A DNA stretch of 64,000 nucleotides, taken from the NCBI RefSeq assembly GCF_004118975.1, contig NZ_CP035376.1:1488001-1552000 (forward strand). Direction: 5' to 3'. The position numbers were made by a program, and so were the translations under genes. The stretch's first letter is position 1, and every line of letters begins with the position of its first letter. The notes below the pieces were generated by a model. That model had not been told where the DNA came from, did no database searches, and was given only the letters and a program-made list of their open reading frames with translations. This document shows, piece after piece, positions 41,061 to 49,908 of this stretch. This DNA is from Luteimonas sp. YGD11-2. Its GTDB lineage: Bacteria > Pseudomonadota > Gammaproteobacteria > Xanthomonadales > Xanthomonadaceae.

Positions 41061-41390
41061 TCAGCGGATGGCGGGCTTGGGCCCGATCTCGTTGGACGCG
41101 GCCTTGTTCAGTACCGCGTTGACTACGCGGTCGCGCTCGAAATACACGGTGAAGCCCGGATACACCCAGCGGTTGATCGTCGGCCAGTCGCGCTTCTGGC
41201 CACCACGCGGGTCCAGGCGTTCCGCCGGCGCGCCGTAACGCGCCTCGACCTCGGCCATGCGCATGCCCTGGGTCGGCAGGGCGATCTGCGATTGCGCCTG
41301 CACACGTTCGATCAGCAGCACGTCCGCGGATGCGGGACCTGCCATGAGGAGGAGAAGGCACGACACGGCTGCGATGCTGCGGACTTGCAT
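41061..41390 (-). CDS. Small conserved periplasmic protein
   Basis: A 109-residue protein with a cleavable signal (VRSIAAVSCLLLLMAGPASA) and a mature part containing ALPTQGMRMAEVEARYGAPAERLDPRGG, then WPTINRWVYPGFTVYFERDRVVNAVL. The GMRMAEVEARYGAP segment resembles the start of BamE/SmpA-like folds, but the family cannot be named. A TACAAT box on the minus strand (41417-41422) and CAGGAG before ATG support expression. Confidence 0.75.
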   Translation of the reverse strand: MQVRSIAAVSCLLLLMAGPASADVLLIERVQAQSQIALPTQGMRMAEVEARYGAPAERLDPRGGQKRDWPTINRWVYPGFTVYFERDRVVNAVLNKAASNEIGPKPAIR

Positions 41391-41416
41391 GGCACGGCTC
41401 CTGAACGGGACGGCCG

Positions 41417-41422
41417 ATTGTA
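41417..41422 (-). promoter_or_regulatory. Candidate -10 of the small periplasmic gene
   Basis: TACAAT on the minus strand, 26 nt before the ATG. Confidence 0.4.
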
Positions 41423-41456
41423 GGGTGCAACACCGGCCGCGTGGCGTTGCGGGCGC

Positions 41457-41487
41457 ACAAAAGACGCGGGCCGCAACAGGGCGGCCC
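41457..41487 (-). terminator. Terminator after the L36 gene
   Basis: On the minus strand GGGCCGC/GCGGCCC (7 bp, 6-nt loop) is followed by GCGTCTTTTG. It lies about 40 nt beyond the L36 stop; a second weaker stem CGGCGC/GCGCCG lies between. Confidence 0.6.
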
Positions 41488-41527
41488 GATCGTCAACCCA
41501 TCGGCGCCTGGAGCGCCGACGCACGCC

Positions 41528-41653
41528 TCAGCGCTGGCGGGCCTTGAAGCGCGGGTTGGACTTGCAGATCACGAAGACCTTGCCACGACGACGAACGACC
41601 TTGCAGTCACGGTGGCGGGTCTTCGCCGACTTCAGGGAGGACAGGACCTTCAT
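41528..41653 (-). CDS. ykgO: Ribosomal protein L36 (bL36, alternative YkgO type)
   Basis: A 41-residue protein of the 50S subunit that reads [20 protein letters not shown] at its N-terminus and ends NPRFKARQR. It is longer than standard 37-38 residue L36 and has a single cysteine in each half (DCKVV, ICKSN) rather than the full C-C-C-H zinc ribbon. That fits the zinc-independent type used under zinc limitation in some bacteria. Whether a zinc-binding paralogue exists elsewhere cannot be seen. Confidence 0.93.
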
Positions 41654-41694
41654 GATGGAACCTCAGGGAAAGTGATGACGACAGGAAACCCGCG

Positions 41695-41700
41695 ATTCTA
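41695..41700 (-). promoter_or_regulatory. -10 element of the L36 gene
   Basis: TAGAAT on the minus strand, 41 nt before the L36 ATG. No Zur-like palindrome was recognised next to it. Confidence 0.45.
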
Positions 41701-41763
41701 GCGGACATTCCGCAGCTGCGGCAACAGTCGATGATGCCGGGCGGGCATTGCCGGGCGCGGCAT

Positions 41764-41781
41764 TAGAATGGCGCCATTCTA
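41764..41781. promoter_or_regulatory. 18-bp perfect palindrome containing the cmk -10 box
   Basis: TAGAATGGCGCCATTCTA is an exact inverted repeat without spacer. Read rightwards its first six bases are a -10-type TAGAAT 27 nt before the cmk ATG; read leftwards it again begins TAGAAT. It could be a symmetric operator over the promoter or a promoter firing both ways. Confidence 0.55.
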
Positions 41782-41796
41782 CAGCCGAGCCCGACC

Positions 41797-42477
41797 ATGC
41801 CCCTGTCCGATCCCACCGCGCCCGTTCTTGCCATCGATGGCCCCTCCGGGTCGGGCAAGGGCACGATCAGCCGCGCGGTGGCCGGGGAGCTCGGCTGGCA
41901 CTACCTCGATTCGGGCGCGCTGTATCGCGGCGTGGGCGTGGCGGCCGGCTGGAGCGATATCGACCTGGCCGACCCGGCGGCGCTGGTGCGCTGCACCTTC
42001 GACACCCGGATCTCGTTCCGTGACGCACCCGGCGGCGAGCCGCGGGTGCTGATCAACGACGTCGATGCCACCGACGAACTGCGCACCGAAACCGCGGGCG
42101 CCGCGGCCTCGGCGATCGCCGCGATCCCGGAGGTCCGGTCCGCGCTCAAGGAGCGGCAACGCGCGTTCAGGCAGCAACCGGGGCTGGTGGCGGACGGCCG
42201 CGACATGGGCACGGTGATCTTTCCCGATGCGCGCTGGAAGGTATTCCTGACCGCGAGCGCCGAAGAGCGTGCCGGGAGGCGCTATAAACAGTTGATCGGC
42301 AAGGGGGTTTCCGTTACATTGGACGGTCTGTTGCGCGAGATCCTCGCACGTGACGCCCGCGACGCGAACCGTCCGGTGGCGCCGCTGCGGCCGGCCGATG
42401 ACGCCGTCCGCATCGATACCACCGGCGTCGGCATCGACGAGGTGGTCGCGCGCGTGCTGGCGGTGGTGCGGGGATAG
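41797..42477 (+). CDS. cmk: Cytidylate kinase
   Basis: A 226-residue NMP kinase. The P-loop GPSGSGKGT is near residues 14-22, followed by [46 protein letters not shown] and [20 protein letters not shown]. It phosphorylates CMP and dCMP. It is followed by rpsA, the conserved cmk-rpsA order of proteobacteria. Confidence 0.97.
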   Translation: MPLSDPTAPVLAIDGPSGSGKGTISRAVAGELGWHYLDSGALYRGVGVAAGWSDIDLADPAALVRCTFDTRISFRDAPGGEPRVLINDVDATDELRTETAGAAASAIAAIPEVRSALKERQRAFRQQPGLVADGRDMGTVIFPDARWKVFLTASAEERAGRRYKQLIGKGVSVTLDGLLREILARDARDANRPVAPLRPADDAVRIDTTGVGIDEVVARVLAVVRG

Positions 42478-42656
42478 ATTCCGCCCACGCCGTCCCGCAC
42501 GGCAGAACAGCCCGTCCGGTGCATCCGCGCCGCGACGGAAATCCACCAACTGCAACGGCCACCGCATCCCGCACCGGCCGACCTACGGGTGGACCGTGGT
42601 CCGCAGGCGGAGTTCCCGCCGGCACCGCGTGTCCGTGTCCTCACCGAGTAACTCCA

Positions 42657-44345
42657 ATGACCGAATCATTCGCAGAACTGTTCGAGCAGAGCCAGGCCAA
42701 CCTCGCCAAGCTCAAGCCCGGCGCCATCGTCACCGGTACCGTCGTCGACGTGCGTACCGACGTGGTCGTGATCAACGCCGGCCTGAAGTCCGAGGGCATC
42801 GTGCCCATCGAGCAGTTCCGTAACGACGACGGCGAGATCGACATCGCCGTGGGCGACACCGTCAAGGTGGCGCTGGACTCCCTGGAAAACGGCTTCGGCG
42901 AGACCGTGCTGTCGCGCGAGAAGGCCAAGCGCGCGATGGTGTGGGACGAGCTGGAAGAAGCGCTCGAGAAGAACGAGACCATCACCGGCAAGATCAGCGG
43001 CAAGGTCAAGGGCGGTTTCACCGTCGACATCAAGGACGTCCGCGCGTTCCTGCCGGGCTCGCTGGTCGACGTGCGCCCGGTCCGCGACCCGGTGTACCTC
43101 GAGGGCAAGGAACTCGAGTTCAAGCTGATCAAGCTCGATCGCAAGCGCAACAACGTCGTCGTCTCCCGCCGTGCGGTGGTCGAGAGCGAGCACTCCGAGG
43201 AGCGCGAGGCGCTGATGGAGAAGCTGGTCGAGGGCGCCGTGCTCAAGGGCGTGGTCAAGAACCTCACCGACTACGGCGCGTTCGTCGACCTCGGCGGCAT
43301 CGACGGCCTGCTGCACATCACCGACATGGCCTGGAAGCGCGTGCGCCATCCGTCCGAAGTCGTGGAAGTGGGCCAGGAACTCGACGTGCGCGTGCTCAAG
43401 TACGACCGCGAGCGCAACCGCGTCAGCCTGGGCCTCAAGCAGCTGGGCGAGGATCCGTGGGACAACATCGCCCGCCGTTACCCGTCCAACACCCGCGTGT
43501 TCGGCAAGGTCTCCAACGTCACCGATTACGGCGCGTTCGTCGAGATCGAGCCGGGCGTCGAGGGTCTGGTGCACGTGTCCGAGATGGACTGGACCAACAA
43601 GAACGTCAACCCGCAGAAGGTCGTGCAGGTCGGTGACGAGCTCGAGGTCATGGTGCTCGACGTCGACGAGGAGCGCCGCCGCATCTCGCTGGGCATCAAG
43701 CAGGTCACGTCCAATCCGTGGGAGACCTTTGCGGCCATCCACAAGAAGGGCGACAAGGTCGAGGGCCAGATCAAGTCGATCACCGACTTCGGCATCTTCA
43801 TCGGCCTGGACGGCGGCATCGACGGCCTGATCCACCTGTCCGACATGAGCTGGAACACCAGCGGCGACGACGTGGCCCGCAACCTCAAGAAGGGCGACAC
43901 CGTGCAGGCGGTGGTGCTGGCGGTCGACCCGGAGCGCGAGCGCATCAGCCTCGGCGTCAAGCAGCTCGAGCAGGATCCGTTCGGCCAGTTCATGGCCTCG
44001 CATCCGAAGGGTTCGAAGGTCAGCGGCACCGTGCGTGAAGTCGATGCCAAGGGTGCACTGGTCGACCTCGCCGAGGGCGTGGAAGGCTACGTGATGGCCC
44101 GTGACATCAGCGACCAGCGCGTCGATGACGCGTCGCAGGTGCTCAAGGTCGGCGACCAGATCGAAGCCAAGTTCGTGGGCATGGACCGCAAGGGCCGCAC
44201 CCTCCAGCTGTCGATCAAGGCCAAGGACGAGGCGGAAACCGCCGAGAGCCTGGCCGAGTACAACCGCAACGCCGCGGAAGCGTCGAGCGGCACCACCAAG
44301 CTCGGTGCACTGCTGCGCGAGCAGCTGCAGGGCAAGGGCGAGTAA
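42657..44345 (+). CDS. rpsA: 30S ribosomal protein S1
   Basis: A 562-residue protein with six S1 RNA-binding repeats. The first two (starting near [13 protein letters not shown] and [13 protein letters not shown]) are the ribosome-binding, divergent ones. Repeats 3-6 carry the strong pattern [41 protein letters not shown] and [15 protein letters not shown]1 unfolds and positions mRNAs on the 30S subunit, which matters for structured leaders but is dispensable for leaderless mRNAs. Start 42657 matches the family N-terminus [12 protein letters not shown]. Confidence 0.98.
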   Translation: MTESFAELFEQSQANLAKLKPGAIVTGTVVDVRTDVVVINAGLKSEGIVPIEQFRNDDGEIDIAVGDTVKVALDSLENGFGETVLSREKAKRAMVWDELEEALEKNETITGKISGKVKGGFTVDIKDVRAFLPGSLVDVRPVRDPVYLEGKELEFKLIKLDRKRNNVVVSRRAVVESEHSEEREALMEKLVEGAVLKGVVKNLTDYGAFVDLGGIDGLLHITDMAWKRVRHPSEVVEVGQELDVRVLKYDRERNRVSLGLKQLGEDPWDNIARRYPSNTRVFGKVSNVTDYGAFVEIEPGVEGLVHVSEMDWTNKNVNPQKVVQVGDELEVMVLDVDEERRRISLGIKQVTSNPWETFAAIHKKGDKVEGQIKSITDFGIFIGLDGGIDGLIHLSDMSWNTSGDDVARNLKKGDTVQAVVLAVDPERERISLGVKQLEQDPFGQFMASHPKGSKVSGTVREVDAKGALVDLAEGVEGYVMARDISDQRVDDASQVLKVGDQIEAKFVGMDRKGRTLQLSIKAKDEAETAESLAEYNRNAAEASSGTTKLGALLREQLQGKGE

Positions 44346-44360
44346 GTCGAAGCACGCGAA

Positions 44361-44386
44361 CGGCGGCCCGGGTGTCCGGGCCGCCG
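44361..44386 (+). terminator. Terminator after rpsA
   Basis: An 11-bp perfect stem CGGCGGCCCGG/CCGGGCCGCCG with a GTGT loop, followed by TTTCGC, 15 nt after the rpsA stop. The short T run suggests partial termination before ihfB. Confidence 0.7.
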
Positions 44387-44413
44387 TTTCGCATCCAGCG
44401 TCAGACCGGGGAT

Positions 44414-44716
44414 ATGACCAAGTCGGAACTCATCGAGATCCTCGCGGGGCGGCAGGCCCACCTCAAGGCCGACGACGTCGATCTGGCGGTGAAGTCGCTG
44501 CTCGAGATGATGGGGGCCTCGCTGGCGCAGGGCGAGCGGATCGAGATCCGCGGGTTTGGCAGCTTCTCGCTGCATTACCGGCCGCCGCGTACCGGCCGCA
44601 ATCCCAAGACCGGCGACGCCGTGGCGCTGCCCGGCAAGCACGTGCCGCATTTCAAGCCAGGCAAGGAATTGCGCGAGCGCGTCAGCGGCGTGATCCCGTT
44701 GCCCGGCGAGGGCTGA
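44414..44716 (+). CDS. ihfB: Integration host factor subunit beta
   Basis: A 100-residue HU/IHF-family protein: [14 protein letters not shown] at the start, [29 protein letters not shown] carrying the DNA-bending beta-arm with its proline, and [11 protein letters not shown] near the end. With IHF-alpha it bends DNA at promoters and recombination sites. Conserved position after rpsA. The start at 44414 gives the family length. Confidence 0.97.
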   Translation: MTKSELIEILAGRQAHLKADDVDLAVKSLLEMMGASLAQGERIEIRGFGSFSLHYRPPRTGRNPKTGDAVALPGKHVPHFKPGKELRERVSGVIPLPGEG

Positions 44717-44837
44717 CCGGCCCGGGTCGTCCTGCCGGTAATGGCAGGTGCCCATTCACGTCATACTTCGGCGCGACGTTCGCAGAACGCGTGGCGCCCG
44801 ACCGCGCCCGGCGCGTGGACTGAAAGGAGTCGATCCG

Positions 44838-46019
44838 ATGGCCTTCATCAGCGAGTGGTTCCTGTTCTTCCTGCTGTTGCCGCTGGCTGCGCTGAGCGGC
44901 TGGATCATTGGCAGGCGCGGTGGGGAACGCCACAGCGACACCCAGGTCAGCCGCCTGTCCACCACCTATTTCCGTGGCCTGAACTACCTGCTCAACGAGC
45001 AGCCGGACAAGGCGATCGAGCTGTTCCTGCATATCGCGGAGCTCGACAAGGACACCTTCGAGACCCAGGTCGCACTGGGGCACCTGTTCCGCCGTCGTGG
45101 CGAGGTCGACCGTGCGATCCGCCTGCACCAGGGGCTGGTGGAGCGTGCCGACCTCAGCGACCAGCAGCGCGTGCAGGCACTGCTCGCGCTGGGCGAGGAC
45201 TATATGCGCTCGGGGCTGCTCGATCGCGCGGAGACGGTGTTCACCGAGCTCGCCGCACTCGATGACCGTGCACCGCAGGCGCTCAAACACCTGATCTCGA
45301 TCTACCAGGCCGAGCGTGACTGGCCAAAGGCCATCGAGAACGCGACCCGCTACGAGGCGGTGACGGGCGAGCCGATGGGCCGGCTGATCGCGCACTTCGA
45401 ATGCGAGCTGGCCGAGCGGCTGCGCTCGAGCGGTGATTTCGACGGTGCGCGCGCGGCGGTGGCACGGGCATATGCGGCGGACTCCAAGTCCGTGCGTGCC
45501 GGCATCCTGTCGGGGCGCCTGGAATTCGATGCCGCCAACTACGCCGCCGCCATCAAGGCTTTCGAGCGCGCGGGGCGCCACGATACCGAGTTCCTCCCGG
45601 AGATCATGCCGCAGCTGATGACCGCCTATGAGCGGATCGGTGATGCCCCGGGCGCGAAATCCTTCCTGAGCGAGATGGCCGAGCATTACCGCGGCATCGC
45701 TCCGGTGCTGGCGCTGACACGGCTGATCGAGGCCGATCAGGGCGTGGACGTCGCGCGCGAGTATCTGGCCGACCAGTTGAAGGACCGGCCTTCGGTGCGA
45801 GGCGAGGCGGCGCTGATCGATCTCACCCTGGCGGGCGAGGGCGGCAACCCTGCGCACACGCTGCGCGACCTCAAGCACATCACCGACCAGTTGCTGGTGC
45901 GCAATCCCAGCTACCGCTGCAACCGGTGCGGCTTCGGTGCACGCAGCCACCACTGGCAGTGCCCGAGCTGCAAGGAATGGGGCACCATCAAGCCGCTGCT
46001 CAACTACGCCGTCGTCTGA
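44838..46019 (+). CDS. lapB: Lipopolysaccharide assembly protein LapB (YciM)
   Basis: A 393-residue protein: an N-terminal membrane helix (WFLFFLLLPLAALSGWIIG), about nine TPR repeats and a C-terminal rubredoxin-type metal site CNRCGFGARSHHWQCPSCKEWG (two CxxC pairs). LapB guides FtsH to degrade LpxC and so balances LPS against phospholipid. AAAGGAG precedes ATG 44838. lapA, which sits between ihfB and lapB in enterics, is absent: only 121 nt separate the genes. Confidence 0.96.
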   Translation: MAFISEWFLFFLLLPLAALSGWIIGRRGGERHSDTQVSRLSTTYFRGLNYLLNEQPDKAIELFLHIAELDKDTFETQVALGHLFRRRGEVDRAIRLHQGLVERADLSDQQRVQALLALGEDYMRSGLLDRAETVFTELAALDDRAPQALKHLISIYQAERDWPKAIENATRYEAVTGEPMGRLIAHFECELAERLRSSGDFDGARAAVARAYAADSKSVRAGILSGRLEFDAANYAAAIKAFERAGRHDTEFLPEIMPQLMTAYERIGDAPGAKSFLSEMAEHYRGIAPVLALTRLIEADQGVDVAREYLADQLKDRPSVRGEAALIDLTLAGEGGNPAHTLRDLKHITDQLLVRNPSYRCNRCGFGARSHHWQCPSCKEWGTIKPLLNYAVV

Positions 46020-46023
46020 CGTT

Positions 46024-47040
46024 TTGACCGCAATCGCGCTCATTGGCTGCGCGGCATTGCTGGCCGCGGCCCTGACCTGGCTTGCGCGCCGGTATGCGCT
46101 GGCACGGCACCTGGTCGACCAGCCCGGCGAGCGGCGCAGCCACCAGGCCGCGACTCCCAGGGGGGGCGGCGTCGCGATCGTGGTGGTGATGCTTGTGGCT
46201 CTGCTGTGGCCCGGGAAACACGGGTTGCAGGCGGCGGTCGCGCTGCCGATGGCGCTGGGCCTGGCCCTCGTCGCGGGAATCGGCTGGTGGGACGATCACC
46301 GTCCGCTGTCGGCGCGGTTGCGGCTTGCGGCACACGTGGTCGCGGGAATGCTGTTGGCCGCTGGCCTCCATGGCACCGGGTTGGATGTGCCCACGTGCGT
46401 GGTCCTCGGTGTCACCGCGGTGGTGCTGGTCAACGTCTGGAACTTCATGGACGGCATCAATGGTCTGGCGGCGAGCCAGGCCGCGCTGGTGGCCGCGACG
46501 GCCGCCGTCCTCGCGGGGCCGGGTGCCCAGGGGTGGATGCCGGGCTGGCTGCTGATGGCCGCCTGCATCGGCTTCATTCCCTTCAACTTTCCGCGTGCGC
46601 GCATCTTCCTTGGCGATGTCGGAAGCGGCGCGCTGGGCTATCTGCTGGCACTGCTGGCCGGACTTGTCGCACTGGGTGGCGCCGACGGGCCCGGGCGCGG
46701 CGATGCGATGCTGTTGCTGCTGCCCGCCAGTGCGTTCCTCGTTGATGCGTCACTCACGCTGGCAAGGCGCATCCTCCGACGCGAGCGATGGTGGGAGCCC
46801 CATGTCCAGCATGCCTATCAGGCATCGGCCCGGCGTCATGGCCATACCGTCACCACACTTGCATACGGCCTATGGAGTGCGGGTGGAGCGTGGCTTGCGT
46901 GGATGCTCGGGGGGAATGATCGCGCAGTTGGGTTTATGATGTGCGCCGCCGTTGCAGCGTGGCAGGGAATGGGGGCCTGCTGGTGGTGGTACCTGCAGGA
47001 CTTTGAGCGCCGGATGACAGCACGAGGCCCCCGCACATGA
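46024..47040 (+). CDS. WecA/WbpL-like undecaprenyl-phosphate glycosyl-1-phosphate transferase
   Basis: A 338-residue protein with about ten membrane helices of the MraY/WecA family. Hallmarks are the aspartate pair in GIGWWDDHRPLSARLRL, VNVWNFMDGINGLAASQ, FPRARIFLGDVGSGALGYLLA and the cytoplasmic PHVQHAYQA loop. It starts lipid-linked sugar synthesis for O-antigen or related polymers. The best start is a TTG at 46024, 4 nt after the lapB stop, suggesting translational coupling; no ATG fits. Overlaps the next gene by 4 nt. Confidence 0.9.
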   Translation: MTAIALIGCAALLAAALTWLARRYALARHLVDQPGERRSHQAATPRGGGVAIVVVMLVALLWPGKHGLQAAVALPMALGLALVAGIGWWDDHRPLSARLRLAAHVVAGMLLAAGLHGTGLDVPTCVVLGVTAVVLVNVWNFMDGINGLAASQAALVAATAAVLAGPGAQGWMPGWLLMAACIGFIPFNFPRARIFLGDVGSGALGYLLALLAGLVALGGADGPGRGDAMLLLLPASAFLVDASLTLARRILRRERWWEPHVQHAYQASARRHGHTVTTLAYGLWSAGGAWLAWMLGGNDRAVGFMMCAAVAAWQGMGACWWWYLQDFERRMTARGPRT

Positions 47041-48944
47041 TCTCCTGGCACGAACGCGCCGGCGCATGGCTGCCCCGCGCGGGCATCATTGCCCATGACC
47101 TCTTCATGGTCTGGCTGTGCTGGATCGTCCTGCACCAGTTCCGCCTGTCGATGCAGCCGGTGCCGATGGAGACGCCGCTGTGGTCGACCGCCACGCTGAT
47201 CGTGGTGGCGGCACAGGGCCTGGTGCTGTGGCGCGTCGGCCTGTACCGCGGGGTATGGCGATTCGCCAGCGTCCCCGACCTCGTCAACATCCTCAAGGCC
47301 AGCGTCTTCGGCCTGCTCGCGATCCTCATCGCGCTGTTTCTCTACAACCGCCTCGAGCTGGTGCCGCGGACGGTGCTGGTGCTCTATCCGGTCGCGCTGA
47401 CGGCGCTGCTCGGCATGCCGCGTCTTCTGTACCGGAGCTGGAAGGACCACAGCCTGGCGCGTACCGACCAGAGTGCCGTGCGCGTGCTGATCCTCGGTGC
47501 CGGCCAGGCCGGCGAGGCCCTGTTGCGCGACCTGCGCCGGACCGGCGCCTACCAGGCGGTTGGATTCCTGGACGATGCCGCCAAGCTGCGTGGCAGCTAT
47601 CTGCAGGGCGTGCCGGTGCTGGGACGGGTGGAGGATGTGGCCCGCATCGCCCCGGAGACGGCGGCGCGGCTGCTGATCATCGCCATGCCGTCGCTCGACG
47701 CGGCGAACATGCGTCGCGTCGTCGCCCTGTGCGAGGAAACCGGACTCCCGTTCCGCACCGTGCCGCGGCTCGACGACCTGCTCGAAGGGCAGTCGCTGCC
47801 CGGCGAGCTCAAGGAGGTCGCGATCGAGGACCTGCTCGGGCGCCAGCCGGTGCTGCCCGACTGGCAGGCCATCCGCAGCTGGCTCGGTGGTCGCAGCGTG
47901 CTGGTGACCGGCGGCGGTGGCTCGATCGGTGCGGAACTGTGCCGGCAGTGCGCGCGCAATGGTGCACGCCAGATCACCGTCGTCGACGTGGACGAACTTG
48001 CGCTGGCGACCATCCAGGCGCGACTGGGCCGTGATTTCCCGCATATCGAGTGCCTGCCGGTGCTGGGCGACTGCGGCGATCCTGCGGTGATGCGCCACGC
48101 GCTTTCGCTGTCCACGCCCGAGGCGGTCTTCCACGCCGCCGCGTACAAGCAGGTCCCGGTGCTCGAGGGCCAGTTGCGCGAGGCGGTACGCAACAACGTG
48201 CTGGCCACCGAGACCGTCGCCCGCGAAGCGTCGGCGGCGGGAGTCGGGTCGTTCGTGCTGATCTCGACCGACAAGGCCGTCGATCCCGCCAATGTGCTCG
48301 GTGCCACCAAGCGGCTGGCGGAAACCGTGTGCCAGTCGCTCGCGGAATCGACGCAGACGCGTTTCGTGACCGTGCGATTCGGCAACGTGCTGGACTCCGC
48401 AGGCAGCGTCGTCCCGCTGTTCCGTGAGCAGATCCGCACGGGTGGGCCGGTGACCGTCACCGACCCGGATGTCACCCGGTACTTCATGACCATCCCGGAA
48501 GCCTGTCTGCTGATCCTGCAGGCGGCAGCGATCGGCTCCAGGCACGCCGTGTACACGCTGGACATGGGCGAGCCGGTTTCGATCCGCCTGCTGGCCGAGC
48601 AGATGATCCGCCTTGCGGGCAAGCATCCGCAGCGCGACATCGCCATTGTCTATACCGGCCTGCGGCCCGGCGAGAAGCTGCATGAGACGCTGTTCCACGC
48701 CGACGAGCGCTATCGACCGACCTCGCATCCGAAGATCCTGCAGGCCGAGGCCCGCGCGGTGCGCAGCGAGGACGTGCTTGCCGCGACCCAACGCCTCCGT
48801 CACGCGTCGGAACGCTACGATCTCGCGGAGCTCGCCGTGACCCTGCGCGCGTCGGTCCCGGAATTCATCCCGGCGAACATCCCCGACACGCACAAGTCCC
48901 GCACGGTGGTCGAATTCCCCGCCAGACACGCACGCAGGACATGA
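47037..48944 (+). CDS. WbpM/CapD/FlaA1-type nucleotide-sugar dehydratase
   Basis: A 635-residue inner-membrane protein. Four N-terminal helices and a CoA-binding-like Rossmann domain (VLILGAGQAGEALLRDLRRTGAYQAVGFLDD, about residues 145-260) precede the extended SDR domain (SVLVTGGGGSIGAELCRQ, about 295 to 590). The active-site region reads VLISTDKAVDPANVLGATKRLAE. In WbpM-type enzymes the usual Tyr is Met; here that position is Leu. It converts UDP-GlcNAc to 4-keto-6-deoxy sugars for O-antigen. It overlaps galU by 4 nt. Confidence 0.92.
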   Translation: MISWHERAGAWLPRAGIIAHDLFMVWLCWIVLHQFRLSMQPVPMETPLWSTATLIVVAAQGLVLWRVGLYRGVWRFASVPDLVNILKASVFGLLAILIALFLYNRLELVPRTVLVLYPVALTALLGMPRLLYRSWKDHSLARTDQSAVRVLILGAGQAGEALLRDLRRTGAYQAVGFLDDAAKLRGSYLQGVPVLGRVEDVARIAPETAARLLIIAMPSLDAANMRRVVALCEETGLPFRTVPRLDDLLEGQSLPGELKEVAIEDLLGRQPVLPDWQAIRSWLGGRSVLVTGGGGSIGAELCRQCARNGARQITVVDVDELALATIQARLGRDFPHIECLPVLGDCGDPAVMRHALSLSTPEAVFHAAAYKQVPVLEGQLREAVRNNVLATETVAREASAAGVGSFVLISTDKAVDPANVLGATKRLAETVCQSLAESTQTRFVTVRFGNVLDSAGSVVPLFREQIRTGGPVTVTDPDVTRYFMTIPEACLLILQAAAIGSRHAVYTLDMGEPVSIRLLAEQMIRLAGKHPQRDIAIVYTGLRPGEKLHETLFHADERYRPTSHPKILQAEARAVRSEDVLAATQRLRHASERYDLAELAVTLRASVPEFIPANIPDTHKSRTVVEFPARHARRT

Positions 48945-49840
48945 CCCAGCGCATCCGAAAGGCCGTATTTCCCGTCGCCGGACTCGGCACCCGCTTCCTT
49001 CCTGCCACCAAGACCGTTCCCAAGGAGATGCTGCCGATCGTCGACCGGCCGCTGATCCAGTACGCGGTCGATGAAGCGATCGAAGCGGGCTGTGACACCC
49101 TGATCTTCGTCACCAACCGCTACAAGCACGCGGTGGCCGATTACTTCGACAAGGCCTACGAGCTCGAACAGAAGCTCGAGCGTGCCGGCAAGCTGGAACA
49201 GCTGGAACTGATCCGCCATGTGCTGCCCAGGGGTGTACGTGCGGTGTTCGTGACCCAGGCCGAGGCACTCGGGCTCGGGCACGCGGTGCTCCAGGCCAGG
49301 CCGATCGTCGGCGACGAGCCGTTCGCCGTGCTGCTGCCCGACGATCTGATCTGGAACCGCAACGGCCATGGCGCACTGCGCCAGATGGCCGACCTTGCCG
49401 AGCGCGAGTCCGCTAGCGTCATCGCGGTGGAGGATGTCCCGCGCAGTGCCACCGGCAGCTACGGCATCGTGGCGACCGGGGACTTCGCGGATCGCTCGGG
49501 GAGGATCTCGGAGATCGTGGAGAAGCCGTCGCCCGACGTCGCGCCATCGACGCTGGCCGTGGTCGGTCGCTACGTGCTCGACGGCAGCATCTTCGAACTG
49601 CTGGAAAGCACGACACCCGGTGCGGGCGGGGAGATCCAGCTCACCGACGCGATCGCCGCACTGCTCCAGAAGAAGCCGGCACTGGCCTACCGGTTCGAGG
49701 GGACGCGCTTCGACTGCGGCCAGCACCAGGGGGTCGTGGAAGCCAATATGCGTTTCGCGCTCGACAACCCGAAGTTGCGCGAATCCACCCTGGCCGCGAT
49801 GCGCAAGGCGCTGGCCGACGCGGAGACCGGCGACGCCTGA
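48941..49840 (+). CDS. galU: UTP-glucose-1-phosphate uridylyltransferase
   Basis: A 299-residue nucleotidyltransferase. The nucleotide loop is FPVAGLGTRFLPATKTVPKEMLPIVDRPLIQYAVDEA; FAVLLPDDLIW and GRYVLDGSIFELLE follow. It makes UDP-glucose, a precursor for LPS core, exopolysaccharide and other glycans. Last gene of the lapB-wecA-wbpM-galU run; a strong terminator follows. Confidence 0.97.
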   Translation: MTQRIRKAVFPVAGLGTRFLPATKTVPKEMLPIVDRPLIQYAVDEAIEAGCDTLIFVTNRYKHAVADYFDKAYELEQKLERAGKLEQLELIRHVLPRGVRAVFVTQAEALGLGHAVLQARPIVGDEPFAVLLPDDLIWNRNGHGALRQMADLAERESASVIAVEDVPRSATGSYGIVATGDFADRSGRISEIVEKPSPDVAPSTLAVVGRYVLDGSIFELLESTTPGAGGEIQLTDAIAALLQKKPALAYRFEGTRFDCGQHQGVVEANMRFALDNPKLRESTLAAMRKALADAETGDA

Positions 49841-49861
49841 CCCGCGCCTGCCGACCCGATG

Positions 49862-49888
49862 AAAAAGGCGCCGTTGCGGCGCCTTTTT
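49862..49888. terminator. Bidirectional terminator between galU and the thiolase gene
   Basis: A perfect stem AAAAAGGCGCCG/CGGCGCCTTTTT with a 3-nt loop. The A and T runs make it work in both directions between the two convergent genes. Confidence 0.92.
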
Positions 49889-49908
49889 CGTGACCGCCAG
49901 TGTGCGGA

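Noticed and set aside
46836..48929. A 697-codon minus-strand frame
   Set aside because: Antisense to the WbpM-like gene, with composition typical of a shadow frame.
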